From positions 1-64,000 of the forward strand of contig NZ_BAZW01000016.1 of NCBI RefSeq assembly GCF_000974365.1: a DNA stretch of 64,000 bases, in the 5' to 3' direction. The position numbers and the translations under genes were made by a program. This stretch comes from Geofilum rubicundum JCM 15548. GTDB taxonomy: Bacteria > Bacteroidota > Bacteroidia > Bacteroidales > Marinilabiliaceae. This document shows positions 9,705 to 19,800 of this stretch, piece after piece. The notes under the pieces are model-generated. The model made no database searches and was not told the origin of the DNA. It worked only from the letters and a program-made list of their open reading frames with translations. Numbering within the stretch: position 1 is the first letter of the stretch; each line of letters begins with the position of its first letter.

Positions 9705-9868
9705 TTAATTAATCTATCCCAAACTATGCTACTCCAAGATACAACTTTATTGAAACTCTGTTTGGGCAAAAGTCCAAATTTAAATAAAATCTAAATAATC
9801 GGTCAGGCAATTAGAATAGATCCTATTGTACGCAATCAACCACGGGCCTATTTGTAAAAAGCTTTTTG

Positions 9869-9876
9869 TATTTTTG
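9869..9876 (+). promoter_or_regulatory. -7-like element directly upstream of the HAD phosphatase gene
   Basis: TATTTTTG matches TAnnTTTG but lies only 5 bases before the ATG at 9882. If used, transcription would start at or next to the start codon and the mRNA would be leaderless. The only upstream TTG is at a 14-base spacing, which is short. Weak evidence. Confidence 0.25.
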
Positions 9877-9881
9877 CAGCC

Positions 9882-10542
9882 ATGAAAATAAAACTGGTGA
9901 TTTTTGATTTGGACGGCACCTTGCTGGACTCGGTGGAGGACATGGCGGCAAGCACCAATTTCGCTTTGCAGCAAATGGGTCACCCCACCACCTGTAAGCA
10001 GCTACAATTGGTTTGTGGGAAATGGCATTGCCAGACTCTTTGAGCGGGCCTTGCCCGAAGGGGAAGCCTCTGCCGAGAACATTGCCCGTATGCGGGCCTG
10101 CTTCACGGCCCGGTACAAGGATCACATGACAGATGCTACCCGACCCTATGCGGGTGTGCCAGAGTTGCTGTCAGAGCTGCACCAAAAAGGCCTAAAACTG
10201 GCCGTCGCCTCCAACAAATACCACGCAGCCACTGAACAGCTGGTGGCTCATTATTTTCCCGATTTGCCCTTTGTGGCAGTCATAGGGCACCAAAAAGGTA
10301 AAGCGACCAAACCCGATCCTTCCATTGTTCAGGAGATACTCGACAAGAGCGGAATTCCGGCAGAGAACACGGTGTTCGTTGGCGACTCAGGAGTGGACAT
10401 GCAAACGGCCATCAATAGCCAAACCATCGCCTGTGGCATAAGCTGGGGCTTGCGGCCCCGCAGCGAACTCGAAAGCTATAAGCCGGACTTTCTGGTGGAT
10501 AATACCGCGGAACTTCGAAAGGTTTTGTTGCAGACAAAGTAA
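9882..10542 (+). CDS. HAD-family phosphatase, phosphoglycolate phosphatase-like (frameshift near 9985)
   Basis: HAD hydrolase of about 219 residues. The start at 9882 gives VIFDLDGTLLDS, motif I with both aspartates. After about 35 codons this frame closes, and the protein continues one base over with SYNWFVGNGIARLFERALP (cap domain), AVASNK (motif II, ~residue 108), then GHQKGKATKPDP and VFVGDSGVDMQTA (motifs III and IV). The junction is in 9981-9995, a C-rich stretch, and fits one extra base. The cap sequence resembles Gph-type enzymes that remove 2-phosphoglycolate, but HAD substrate assignment from sequence is unsafe. Convergent or operon partners: none. Confidence 0.85.
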
Positions 10543-10799
10543 AATTCTAGAATCACCTATATTGCAAAAATAAGAAGGGAAAATCCCATAATGATCCCTA
10601 AAACTTCGTGTGTAAAAACTTCCCCAAAATTCTTCCATTTTCCACAATGACCGCTGGCTTTTCTTATTAAAAGAGCCCCCTGGAAGGCTACAAACACCTA
10701 TTAATCAAGGACTCCATTTTGTTTTAAAACTTCAGGCTTTGATCAAGCACAGCCTTTGCCAATTAGGGTATATAATCCTGATAAACTAAAACGAACAAT
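10543..10799 (+). other. intergenic leader of the encapsulin operon, no gene seen
   Basis: The 257 bases between the phosphatase and the encapsulated ferritin gene contain no supported reading frame. The region is AT-rich and probably holds the promoter for the ferritin-encapsulin pair; a TATAAT-like stretch occurs near 10770 but I see no clean TTG/TAnnTTTG pair. Confidence 0.35.
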
Positions 10800-11090
10800 A
10801 TGGAAAATTATCACGAGCCACCGGAGGAACTATCATCACAAACACGCGATTATGTACGTGCATTGGTCAGTTTAAAAGAAGAGATTGAAGCCATTGACTG
10901 GTATCAACAACGCTTAAGTGTTACCTCTGATCAGCAGTTGAAAAAGATACTTCATCATAATCAGGTGGAAGAAATGGAACATGCCTGTATGACGCTGGAG
11001 TGGCTGCGCAGAAACATGGATGGTTGGGATGAAAAGATGAGGCAGTATTTTTTTACAGAAAAGGATATAGTAAAAATAGAAGATGAATAA
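10800..11090 (+). CDS. encapsulated ferritin (EncFtn)
   Basis: A 96-residue ferritin-like protein of the type stored inside encapsulin shells. Two antiparallel helices carry the family motifs EEIEAIDWYQQR (residues ~24-35) and HNQVEEMEHACMTLEWLRRN (~50-69), with the Glu/Glu/His ligands and the conserved Trp of the ferroxidase site formed at a dimer interface. It oxidises Fe(II) and passes mineral to the shell interior. The product ends at FFTEKDIVKIEDE, right after the second helix region; the flexible linker and GSL-type loading peptide seen at the end of characterised relatives is not visible, and the encapsulin gene starts 17 bases later, leaving no room for a hidden extension. Shell gene adjacency makes the assignment firm. 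Confidence 0.9.
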   Translation: MENYHEPPEELSSQTRDYVRALVSLKEEIEAIDWYQQRLSVTSDQQLKKILHHNQVEEMEHACMTLEWLRRNMDGWDEKMRQYFFTEKDIVKIEDE

Positions 11091-11107
11091 ATCAAAAAAA
11101 TAAAAAC

Positions 11108-11919
11108 ATGAGTATTCTAAGAAAACCACTTGCTCCGATAACGGAGCAAGCATGGAAGGAAATAACGGATAGAACGAAAGAACTTTTTGGAAACTACCTG
11201 ACAGCCCGCAAATTTGTTGACATCAACGGTCCTAACGGATTGGAAATGGGTGGAATTTCAACCGGCAGGCTTGACATTCCGGACAACCAGCCCCCGGAGG
11301 GAATAAATTACGGAGTGAGAGAATTTTTACCTCTGATAGAAATACGAAAACCCTTTGAGCTCGACCTGTGGGAACTGGATAACGTTGAAAGAGGGGCAAA
11401 AGATATTGACCTGGCCCCCTTGGAAACAGCGGCACGGGAGGTCGCAGCTTTTGAAGAGAATGCCATTTATGAGGGATTTAAATCTGCCAAAATAGTGGGT
11501 CTGGAGGAAGCAGCCGAAGCTGGTTCCGTGGCTATGCCGACCGATGCCAATGCCTTCTTAAAAGAAATTGGGAACCAGATTTTTCAGCTCGACCGAAAAG
11601 CCGTCCAAGGCCCCTATACTTTAGTGATCAGCGAAAATGAATGGCTTGAGTTAATAAAACTATCTGAAGGATACCCCATTCAGAAACAACTAAAAACACT
11701 CCTTGACGGAGGAAAAGTTTTGATAAACCATTACAATAAAAACTCTTTTCTGCTCTCCCAAAGGGAGGTGATTATGAACTGGTGGTTGGTCAGGACTATT
11801 CAGTGGGTTACGACAGTCATACCTCATCAAAAGTGAAAATGTTCATCACGGGTTCCTATACCTTTAGGGTATTAAGTCCGGAAGCCATTGTGGTTTTCAC
11901 CCGCAGCACCTCCTCCTAA
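11108..11919 (+). CDS. encapsulin shell protein (one-base frameshift near 11765)
   Basis: HK97-fold nanocompartment shell protein, about 270 residues, the size of family 1 T=1 encapsulins. N-terminal LRKPLAPITEQAWKEI and the P-domain stretch TARKFVDINGPNGLEMGGIS (residues ~30-50) are characteristic. The first frame runs to 11836 but diverges after FLLSQR; the adjacent frame continues GGDYELVVGQDYSVGYD and ends FRVLSPEAIVVFTRSTSS, the typical E-loop/A-domain end. The junction is at an AAAGGG run (11757-11770) and fits one missing G. With the upstream ferritin this forms an iron-storage compartment. Followed by a strong terminator. Confidence 0.92.
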
Positions 11920-11940
11920 AAGATTCAGCAACTTTTAAGA

Positions 11941-11980
11941 AAAAAACAGGCAGTCCTTATTAAAGGCTGCCTGTTTTTTT
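11941..11980 (+). terminator. rho-independent terminator after the encapsulin gene
   Basis: AACAGGCAG pairs with CTGCCTGTT around a 12-base loop and is flanked by A-rich sequence on the left and eight Ts on the right, so it could work in both directions. The stop codon of the minus-strand PfpI relic falls in the loop. Confidence 0.8.
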
Positions 11981-12126
11981 TGCAATATTTTTTTGATTAA
12001 AAGCTTCCAGATCTCCGGAATTTCTGGAAGTAATGAGATTACCATCTTCCACAACAGCTTCATCTATCCAATGAGCTCCGGCATTTTTGCAAATCTTTTT
12101 TGATTGAGAAAAAGGAGGTCAAGACA
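11960..12126 (-). pseudogene. 3' relic of a DJ-1/PfpI-family gene
   Basis: On the minus strand the sequence encodes [20 protein letters not shown] and then [11 protein letters not shown] before a stop at 11960. This matches the C-terminal end of PfpI/DJ-1 family proteins (consensus NAGAxWVDEEVVxDGxLVTSRxPxDLxAF). Just upstream, in a different frame, [14 protein letters not shown] matches the preceding LTSxxSIKxDLxN block, so there is also a frameshift near 12085. Nothing of the first ~120 residues, including the nucleophile elbow, is present: further upstream come stops and then tRNA-Lys. This is a genuine remnant, not only a frameshift. Confidence 0.7.
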
Positions 12127-12190
12127 CTCTAACTGCTATCATCAACAATAAAATAAAAAAGAGACCATCGCTATGATGATCTCTCTTGAG

Positions 12191-12266
12191 TGGTGACTCA
12201 GCTGGGGTTCGAACCCAGGACCCCATCCTTAAAAGGGATGTGCTCTACCAACTGAGCTACTGAGTC
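12191..12266 (-). tRNA. tRNA-Lys, anticodon UUU
   Basis: On the minus strand the 73-base body folds into a full cloverleaf: acceptor GACTCAG/CTGAGTC, D arm GCTC/GAGC, anticodon stem CATCC/GGATG with loop CTTTTAA (anticodon TTT), T arm CTGGG/CCCAG with TTCGAAC, discriminator A. The next three bases are CCA, so the 3' end is genome-encoded. Reads both lysine codons. Confidence 0.97.
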
Positions 12267-12308
12267 AACATGTGTTTTGATTGGTGTGTGTTCCTCTCAA
12301 ATGCGCTG

Positions 12309-12339
12309 CAAAAATAGGGGCTTATTTTGGAACCTGCAA
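12309..12339 (-). promoter_or_regulatory. promoter of tRNA-Lys
   Basis: On the minus strand TTG (12339-12337), a 20-base spacer, and TATTTTTG (12316-12309) match the Bacteroidota promoter TTG-N17-23-TAnnTTTG. The expected start is near 12303, giving a leader of about 36 bases before the mature tRNA. Confidence 0.65.
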
Positions 12340-12494
12340 CAAAACAAAACAAAAAAAATGATATTTTTTCCTTCATCTCTCCCCTCACCTTTCCTAAGTT
12401 TATAGTTTTTAGAAAATTGGCTCAGCCATTTTTTTTTAGCCATGACGGCATTTTTTTTGTACCTTTAAGAGAAACCACCCAAAAATACAGCAAA

Positions 12495-13915
12495 ATGGAT
12501 ACCATTAGACAACCAGCCGTTGCCGGAATGTTCTACGAATCGGATCCGGAGATGCTCCGTCAACAAATAAAAGCACTTTTTGATGGGGCCAAAAACCCAC
12601 TGATCTCAAGCTCCCGAAAAGCCAGAGCCCTCCTGTTACCACATGCAGGCTATCCTTATTCGGGTAAAGTGGCCGCATCAGGTGTTAATCAGCTTAACCC
12701 CAATGCCGACTATGCCACCATTTTCATCATTGGCTCCAGTCATCGGGCCAACTTCGATGGGGCATCCGTGTATAGGGGAAGGGCCTTTGAAACCCCTCTG
12801 GGTCTGGTTTCGGTAGATGTCGAAACAGCAGAGAGACTGACGCTGGCTTCGCCCTACTTCGCTTTTAGTCAACAACCGCACAACAAGGAACACGCTTTGG
12901 AAGTCCACCTGCCACTGTTGCAATACCACCTGCAAAGGCCGTTTAAAATAGTCCCCATCCTCATCGGCACCCACAACGCTGAAACCACCAAGGACATTGC
13001 TGAAATATTGCAAGCCTGGTTCACCGATGAAAACCTTTTTATCATCAGTACTGATTTTTCGCACTATCCGGACTATCAAGCAGCCAAAACGGTGGATAAT
13101 GCCACCATACAAGCCATCCTGAAAAACAGTCCGGCCAAACTTATGGAGACCCTCCATGGCAACGAACACAAAGACATTCCCAACCTAGCGACCTCCCTCT
13201 GTGGCTGGTCGGCCACCTTAACCCTTCTAAATATAACGGAACACGACAGCGACTTACAGTTTCATCAAATTCTTTACGAGAATTCCGGGGATTCACCGTT
13301 GGGGGATAAAGAGCGGGTGGTAGGTTATGATGCCATGGTTATTTCTTCACCAAAGACCAAATGTTTCAATCTATCAGAGGCTGAAAAATTCCTCTTGATA
13401 AAGCGAGCCAGAGAGAGCATTGGCTCCATCTTCACCAAAAAAGTCATCACCACCAAAACATCTGCCTTGCCGCTGGCCCTTAAAACGCGCACCGGCGCTT
13501 TTGTCTCTATTTACCGGGACAACCACCTGGCTGGTTGCATAGGTCATATAGGCGAGGATGAGCCCCTTTGGCAGGTGGTCGACCGAGTGGCCAAATCTGC
13601 TGCCATCGAGGACACGCGCTTTAAGCCGCTGGAACGTGAGGAGTATCACGACATACAAATTGAAATTTCGGTCCTGACGCCGACCCGGAAAATTAAAGAC
13701 ATCGGAGAGATCATCCCCGGAAAGCATGGCATATTGATCAAAAAAGACCAGCATCAGGCACCTTCCTGCCTCAGGTAGCCGCCCGTATGAATTGGAGCAC
13801 TCTGGAAATGCTGGAACATTGCGCACGCGATAAAGCTAAAATCGGCGCAGATGGATGGAAGGAGGCCGATATATATATCTATGAAGCCATTGTCTTCAGT
13901 GATAAAACCGCTTAA
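12495..13915 (+). CDS. AmmeMemoRadiSam fused MEMO1-AMMECR1 protein (frameshift near 13755)
   Basis: About 473 residues in two domains. Residues ~1-275 are the MEMO1 fold, related to class III extradiol dioxygenases: RQPAVAGMFYESDP, LLPHAGYPYSGKVAASG and NKEHALEVHLPLLQY carry conserved His/Asp sites. Residues ~285-473 are an AMMECR1 domain with ARESIGSIF, RTGAFVSIY and LAGCIGHIG. The first frame ends at 13778; the true end GTFLPQVAARMNWSTLEMLE ... continues in the next frame to 13915, after one missing base near 13755. I start at ATG 12495 (MDTIRQPAVAGM); upstream in-frame codons are low-complexity and not conserved. The radical SAM partner follows 16 bases later. The system is widespread; its substrate is not known. 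Confidence 0.9.
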
Positions 13916-13929
13916 GAAAACCGCTTAAG
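13904..13929 (+). repeat. 13-bp perfect tandem duplication across the stop of the Memo-AMMECR1 gene
   Basis: The unit AAAACCGCTTAAG occurs twice without a gap (13904-13916, 13917-13929). The first copy contains the TAA stop; the second ends just before the radical SAM gene's ATG at 13932, so the duplication creates most of the spacer between the two genes. Confidence 0.85.
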
Positions 13930-13931
13930 AT

Positions 13932-14942
13932 ATGACACACCCTGCCACTTGGTGGAAAACCGAAGCGTCAGGCGTCCGCTGCCTGCTATGCCCTCATTTC
14001 TGCCTTCTCCAACCCAATGAGACAGGCATCTGTCGCACGCGCCAAAATCTTAATAACGAATTGGTGACGCATGCCTACCACCAGGTAGCGGCATGGCACA
14101 TCGATCCCGTGGAAAAAAAGCCCCTCTTCCATTTTTTACCTGGGAGTCAAACCCTTTCCATAGCCACCAGAGGATGTAATCTAAGATGTCTGAACTGTCA
14201 GAATGCAGACCTTTCGCAAGTGGCTCCCTCCGGCTTCAGGCCGGAGCAAACCATGACACCTGCTCAAATAGTTGAGATGGCTCAAAAAATCGGCTGTTCA
14301 TCTATTTCCTACACCTACACCGAGCCCACCGTATATTACGAGTTGATGCTCGACACAGCCCGCCTGGCGCGCAAAGCTGGACTTAAAAACATCATGGTAT
14401 CATCGGGCTACATCAATCCCCAACCCCTCAAAGAACTAATCCCCTATCTGGATGCCGCCAATATCGATTTGAAGAGCTTTGTCGCCGACACCTACGAAAA
14501 ACTTTGTTCTGCCAGACTCCAACCTGTATTAAAGACCCTGCAACTTTTGTTAAAAGAAAAAGTCTGGCTCGAAATAACGAACCTCATCATACCGGGGTGG
14601 ACCGATGATTTAGACGCCATCAAAAAAATGTGTGCCTGGTTGGCAGACAATGGCTTTAGTCATACGCCTCTCCATTTTAGCCGCTTCTTTCCCACCCATC
14701 AACTATTAGGCGTTCCGCCAACCGCCGTAAAAGCAGTCGAAGAGGCTGCTCAGACGGCAAAGGATGCCAACATCCACTATGTTTATACTGGTAACCTTCC
14801 CATCCATCACCGGGAAATAACCCTGTGTCACCACTGCGGCGAACCACTGATCAACCGCATGGGAAACCGATTAATCACCTGCAGATTGACCACCAATATT
14901 TGTCCCGATTGCCAACAATTCATCCCCGGGGTTTTTAATTAA
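13932..14942 (+). CDS. AmmeMemoRadiSam system radical SAM enzyme
   Basis: A 336-residue radical SAM protein resembling pyruvate formate-lyase activating enzymes. The cluster motif is TRGCNLRCLNCQN (residues ~76-88, CxxxCxxC). Before it, CLLCPHFC (~18-25) and CRTRQ form an extra N-terminal cysteine group; at the C-terminus CHHCGEPL and CPDCQQF form a zinc-ribbon-like tail. The core continues with SYTYTEPTVYYELM and VSSGYINPQPL. It lies just downstream of the Memo-AMMECR1 fusion, the standard partner set. The reaction is not established; co-conservation points to modification of a common substrate. Confidence 0.9.
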   Translation: MTHPATWWKTEASGVRCLLCPHFCLLQPNETGICRTRQNLNNELVTHAYHQVAAWHIDPVEKKPLFHFLPGSQTLSIATRGCNLRCLNCQNADLSQVAPSGFRPEQTMTPAQIVEMAQKIGCSSISYTYTEPTVYYELMLDTARLARKAGLKNIMVSSGYINPQPLKELIPYLDAANIDLKSFVADTYEKLCSARLQPVLKTLQLLLKEKVWLEITNLIIPGWTDDLDAIKKMCAWLADNGFSHTPLHFSRFFPTHQLLGVPPTAVKAVEEAAQTAKDANIHYVYTGNLPIHHREITLCHHCGEPLINRMGNRLITCRLTTNICPDCQQFIPGVFN

Positions 14943-14984
14943 ACCCCCAATATTCCTTATCTTTGATTCAAAACAGCACAGCAC

Positions 14985-16846
14985 TTGAAGAAAATACTTA
15001 TTCTCAAAATACTTTTGTCCATACTTTGGGTTCTGCCCTGTCCAACGGCAGGGCAAAACGGACTTGCCATTTTCTCAACAGAAGGCCATTCCCAACAAAT
15101 TCGAAAACTTAAATTCAAAGGCAACCAGGAATTTTCCGACAAAGATCTGGAAGAGGCCATTTCCTTTTCTGCGAACAAATGGCTGGGTCAAAAGATCTTT
15201 GGAAAAGACCCCTCCTATTATTCAGAAGAGGCTGCCCGCATGAACATCAGAGAGCTCACCCATTTTTACCAATCAGAAGGATTCTTAAATGTTCAAATAG
15301 AGGAGCCCCTTGTTAAAACCAAAAAGCGGAATTCTAAAGTTGAACTGACTTTTGTGGTGAAAGAAAACGAACCCATCACCATTGATTCAGTTATTTTTTC
15401 GGGACAGGATTCCGTGTTTAATGGCCAGTTAATAAAAATGGCCTATGAAGGTAAAAAAGTACTGGAAGCCTTACCAGGAAAAAGATTCCGTGATGAATTG
15501 GTCTGGAACGATCGCGATCACATTGTTCGCCTGATGGTGGACCAGGCTACGCCTACGCTGAAACGGAACCGCTGATCCAAACAGACACCGCTGCCAACCA
15601 GGCCACCATTATCTGGAATACCGATGCCGGACCGCTCAGCTATTTCGGAAACATTTCCCTCACCGGCCAGGAAAGGACACCGGAGAAATTAATCCGCCAG
15701 CAACTATCCTTTAAACAAGGAGATGTGTATAGCCGGGATAAGCTGAATCGCTCCCAGCAGCAGATTTATCAATTGGGAACTTTCCGCATTGCCTCTATGA
15801 AGGCGCAACTTTCACGCGACAAAAAAGATACCATCCCGGTAAAAATTGACATTACGGAGGCGCCGGCCACGACTACCCGATTGGGTGTTGGATTTGGTCG
15901 GGAGGATCGCTTCCGGACTTTCGTCAATTTTCGGGTACTGAACTTTCCCGGGGGCGCCAGAAGACTAAATTTTTATGCCAAACATTCTGCTTTGGAACCC
16001 TATCGTTTTGAAGTCAAACTGACACAGCCGGCGGTTTTTAGTCCCAATTCCTCTCTGGCCCTCGCCCCTACGGTGAAGAAACTTAAAGAATCGGGATATG
16101 AGCTGTTTTCCTATTCGGCCACACTGACCTTGCTGCAACGTCTAACCGATGCGCTCAACAGCTCTTTCAGCCTTTATTACGAAAAGGTGGATCTCGACAC
16201 CACTTCAATTGCCAAAGTCAGTGATGGCGGTATCTTATTGGACAATTACTCAAAGGGAGGTGTTACAGCCGGTGTGCTATTCGATAATGCCAGTCCGCGT
16301 TTCAATCCATCCGATGGCTTCACGGTGGCCTTTAATGCCAAATCGAACAGCATGATTTTACCGGGCAGATACCCCTTTATTAAATTTCAGCTAGAGGCTA
16401 AAAATTATCAAGAGATGGGAGATGACCTTATTTTGGCTTCACGCATAAAGTTTGGTATCATTCATCCCGGTTCAGGTAGCAATAATGTCATACCGGTTGA
16501 AGAGCGCTTCTTTGCCGGTGGCAGTCGCTCTGTCAGGGGCTGGGCCCGACAACAGCTGGGGCCAAAGGATGATAAAAATACGCCAACTGGTGGATTTAGC
16601 ACTGTGGAGGCCAGCATTGAGCCCAGGATCCGCCTTTTTGGCCCCTTAAGCATGGTGGTTTTTATGGACGTGGGTAATGTTTGGCAAAAGACAGAGGACC
16701 TTTCAATCGATGAAATACGTTTCTCAGCCGGCGGGGGGCTGAGGTTTACGACACCTATCGGACCAGTAGGTATTGATGCGGCCCGGCCGGTGTGGGACAC
16801 CGACAACCAGTGGCAAATTCATTTTAATATTGGTCATGCATTCTGA
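14985..16846 (+). CDS. TamA/BamA-family outer membrane protein (frameshift near 15546)
   Basis: About 620 residues. A TTG start at 14985 gives a signal peptide (KKILILKILLSILWVL, cleavage after TAG). POTRA-like repeats follow: IRKLKFKGNQEFSDKDLEEA and later YFGNISLTGQERTPEKLIRQ. From ~350 on is a 16-strand beta-barrel of the bacterial surface antigen type with EERFFAGGSRSVRGW (~510, the conserved lid motif) and GPVGIDAA near the end, where Bam proteins have GPhxhDhA. The first frame breaks at 15543-15550 and the other frame restores YAYAETEPLIQTDT. It is followed 10 bases later by tamB, so TamA function in translocation and assembly at the outer membrane is likely. Confidence 0.88.
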
Positions 16847-16856
16847 GAAAGCACTT

Positions 16857-19800
16857 ATGAAGAAAACACTCAACATATTATTATGGATTCTCTTTGCGCT
16901 ATTCTTTATAGTGATGGGCTTGCTGGTGGCTACGCAGACCCCCTGGTTCAGGTCGACCGTTAAAAACAAGGCCCTCGAATTGGCCAACAAAAACATCCAC
17001 GGCACCCTGTCGGTAGGCGAATTGAATGGCAATTTCTTCACCCACCTTCAGCTATTGGACGTCACCCTCCTTGAGGAAAATTCAGACACCCTGATAACCA
17101 TCGAAGAAATAAGTCTGAAATACGCCCCTTTGCGCCTGCTCAGCCAGCAGATAAAAGTCCGTTCTGTTTTGCTGGACCACCCCGATATCAGATTGAGCCG
17201 CGACCAGGACAGCATCTGGAACTTCAGCCAGATATGGCCGAAAAAAGAGGCGAAGGAACCGAAAACCACAAAACCCTTTGGTTTTGTGGTCATACTGGAC
17301 CAACTCCTTCTCCGGGAGGGACAAATAGCTGTCCACTCAAGCGATTCCCTTATTCCTGAAAGGTTGAAGCCTTAAATATAGATATCAAGGGCCGATATGC
17401 TACCGAGGAGCTCTCTGCCCAGCTCGACGATCTTTCCTTTACCAGTCACCAACCCGACTTTAACCTGAAATCGCTGCAGGTCAAATTGCAATCCGACTTT
17501 AAAGAATGGACGGTTCGGGATTTTAAAATGGTCACCCGACTCAATGAGCTGTCTATTGAAGGTGAATATGCCGGTTTAAAGGATTTTAAGGCCGATCTGG
17601 AATGGCCGGCCGTTCATACGGAAGAGTTTGTTTTTGTGCTGCCCGACATCAAAATACCGGCACATCCTGAGCTGCTTTTAAATGTCGCCTCCAAGGATGG
17701 CCAGCTGGATCTAAACATTCAACTGGCTCATAACCAGGAATCCATAAACCTTTCGGGCAACATTGAAAATTTTGAAGGGTTACTCAGCGACAGCTTGCGG
17801 CATACCGTTCCGGTGGATCTTATCCTGGATGTCAAAAACTTCAACCCGAACAATTGGTTGGAAACAGACACGCTGCCCCTGCTGTTGAATGCCCGTCTGG
17901 CCATTTCAGGAAATGGCTTAAAGGCTTCCTCCCCGAAGTTGATCGTCAAAGGATCCATTCATGACTCGAAATGGGAAAACTACCTGATTCAAAAGGGGGA
18001 CATCGACGCCAGTTATTTGGCCGGAAAAACAGTGGCGAATATTGGGCTGAATGGAGAATTCGGCCAATTGACCACTTCTGCGGAGTTGAACCTGAACACC
18101 CCCAATGGTCCCTTCCGGGCCCATGTCACCACCAAGAATCTGGCCGTCCACCAAATTTTGCCCGAAGTTTTAGACAGCAGTGTGGTCAATTTATCCATTC
18201 AGGTGGATGGACGCGGTCTGGGTACCGATCACCCGCAAGCCAGGTTCTCAGGAAGTTTTTGGGAATCCGTTGCAGAATACATTCCCATGGATACACTTTG
18301 GCTGGCCGGAAGCTATGCCGACAAGCACCTCCAACTGGATACACTGAACCTGTCCAACGAATCGCTTCAAACGGGCCTGAAAGGTGATTACCAACTATCC
18401 GGTGAGTTATCTTTGCATCTCCGGGGTGACGTATTCAACACCGGGGCCTTTAAACATTATTTTTCACAGCCTGCCGAATGGGAGCACCTCTCTTTTAACG
18501 CTGAGGCAGAAGGCGCTACAGACTCTTTGTCCATTGATTTCTCAATGGAGACCGACAGTCTGCGCTTAGACACCACTCTGGCAGTCAATACCATGCTGCT
18601 GTCGGCGCGGGGACTGATCCAAAACAACCGCCCGGAAGTGGATGTCCATTTACAGGCCGGGATGATTGAGGCGGCCGACCAGCCAGTGGATTCTCTGCTT
18701 GTGGATGGCACCCTTAAGGACGCACTTTGGCGGGTAGATATAGATGCCTACCTGCCGGAGGAACTGGAACTTCTTTTGACGGCATCCGGCGACTTTAGCG
18801 CTGGCCTGGCCGCCCAACTGAGCCGATTTGATTTCAATTCCCCCCATGCCAACCTAAAACTAAATACCGATACGGCTTATATCACCTACAGTGATTCCCT
18901 GATTTCGATGAAAGACTTCGGGTTGTCAGACCAGCGCGATTCCCTGTTTGTTTTTAATACGGAGGCGCTCCTTCAAATGCCCGACACTATAAGACTGCAG
19001 GCGGATATCCAAAATTTTAATCTTGAATTATTGTCTCACTTTGGTCTAACCGACCAGCCGCTAAAAGGCCGGGCCTCCTTGTCGCTGAACATGGATGGTC
19101 ATCAAGATAACTTTGTCATGGATGGCAACGCCGCCCTCAGCGAAATGGAGATGGCACCCTTCGCCCTGTCCACCATTTCTGCCAGCTTTAACTACCCCGG
19201 CGATACCGCCTCCTTTGATGTGGCCATCCATAACATAGAAGGCGATTCTATTACTATCAACGGCATCACGCCGCTCCGGATGCAACTGGCGGACAGTCTG
19301 CTCATCCACTGGCCGCAAACCTTCAGGGGCCATATTGAAACCAGAAAAACAAGACTGGGGGGCTTTTTCCTGGAAAAAGAGGATCTGGATCTGCCAAAAG
19401 CACTGCTAACCATCAATATGGATATAGAGGGTGGCGTCAGCAATCCGCACTTCAAAGGATCTCTGGACATCGAAAAAGGAGAACTGCCACTGCCCGAATA
19501 TGGGGTTAACTATAAAGATATCCGATTAAAACTATCGGTGGACGACACGGACGTTAAACTGGATTCGTTATTTATTCGCCATTTAAAGGGCACGTTTTTA
19601 GCTCAGGGGGCATTGGCCATGGATACGTCGCTGCTAAAGGGCAAAATAACCTCCACCAACATGACCGTAAAAGCCAGAGAGTTTTTTGTGACCCGTCACC
19701 GCGACTACGAAGTACAGATAGATGCGGATGCCTTTTTTAAAGATGAGGACAACGATCCCACCTTTGGCGGAAAAGTCAAAGTGCTGCGTTCCAGTTTTAA

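Noticed and set aside
12327-12494. 56-codon upstream extension of the Memo-AMMECR1 protein
   Set aside because: The added residues are low-complexity and the family N-terminus (RQPAVAGMFY) begins directly after the ATG at 12495.
12678-13169. 163-codon antisense frame in the Memo domain
   Set aside because: Mirror of a strongly conserved coding frame; no start context or motif.
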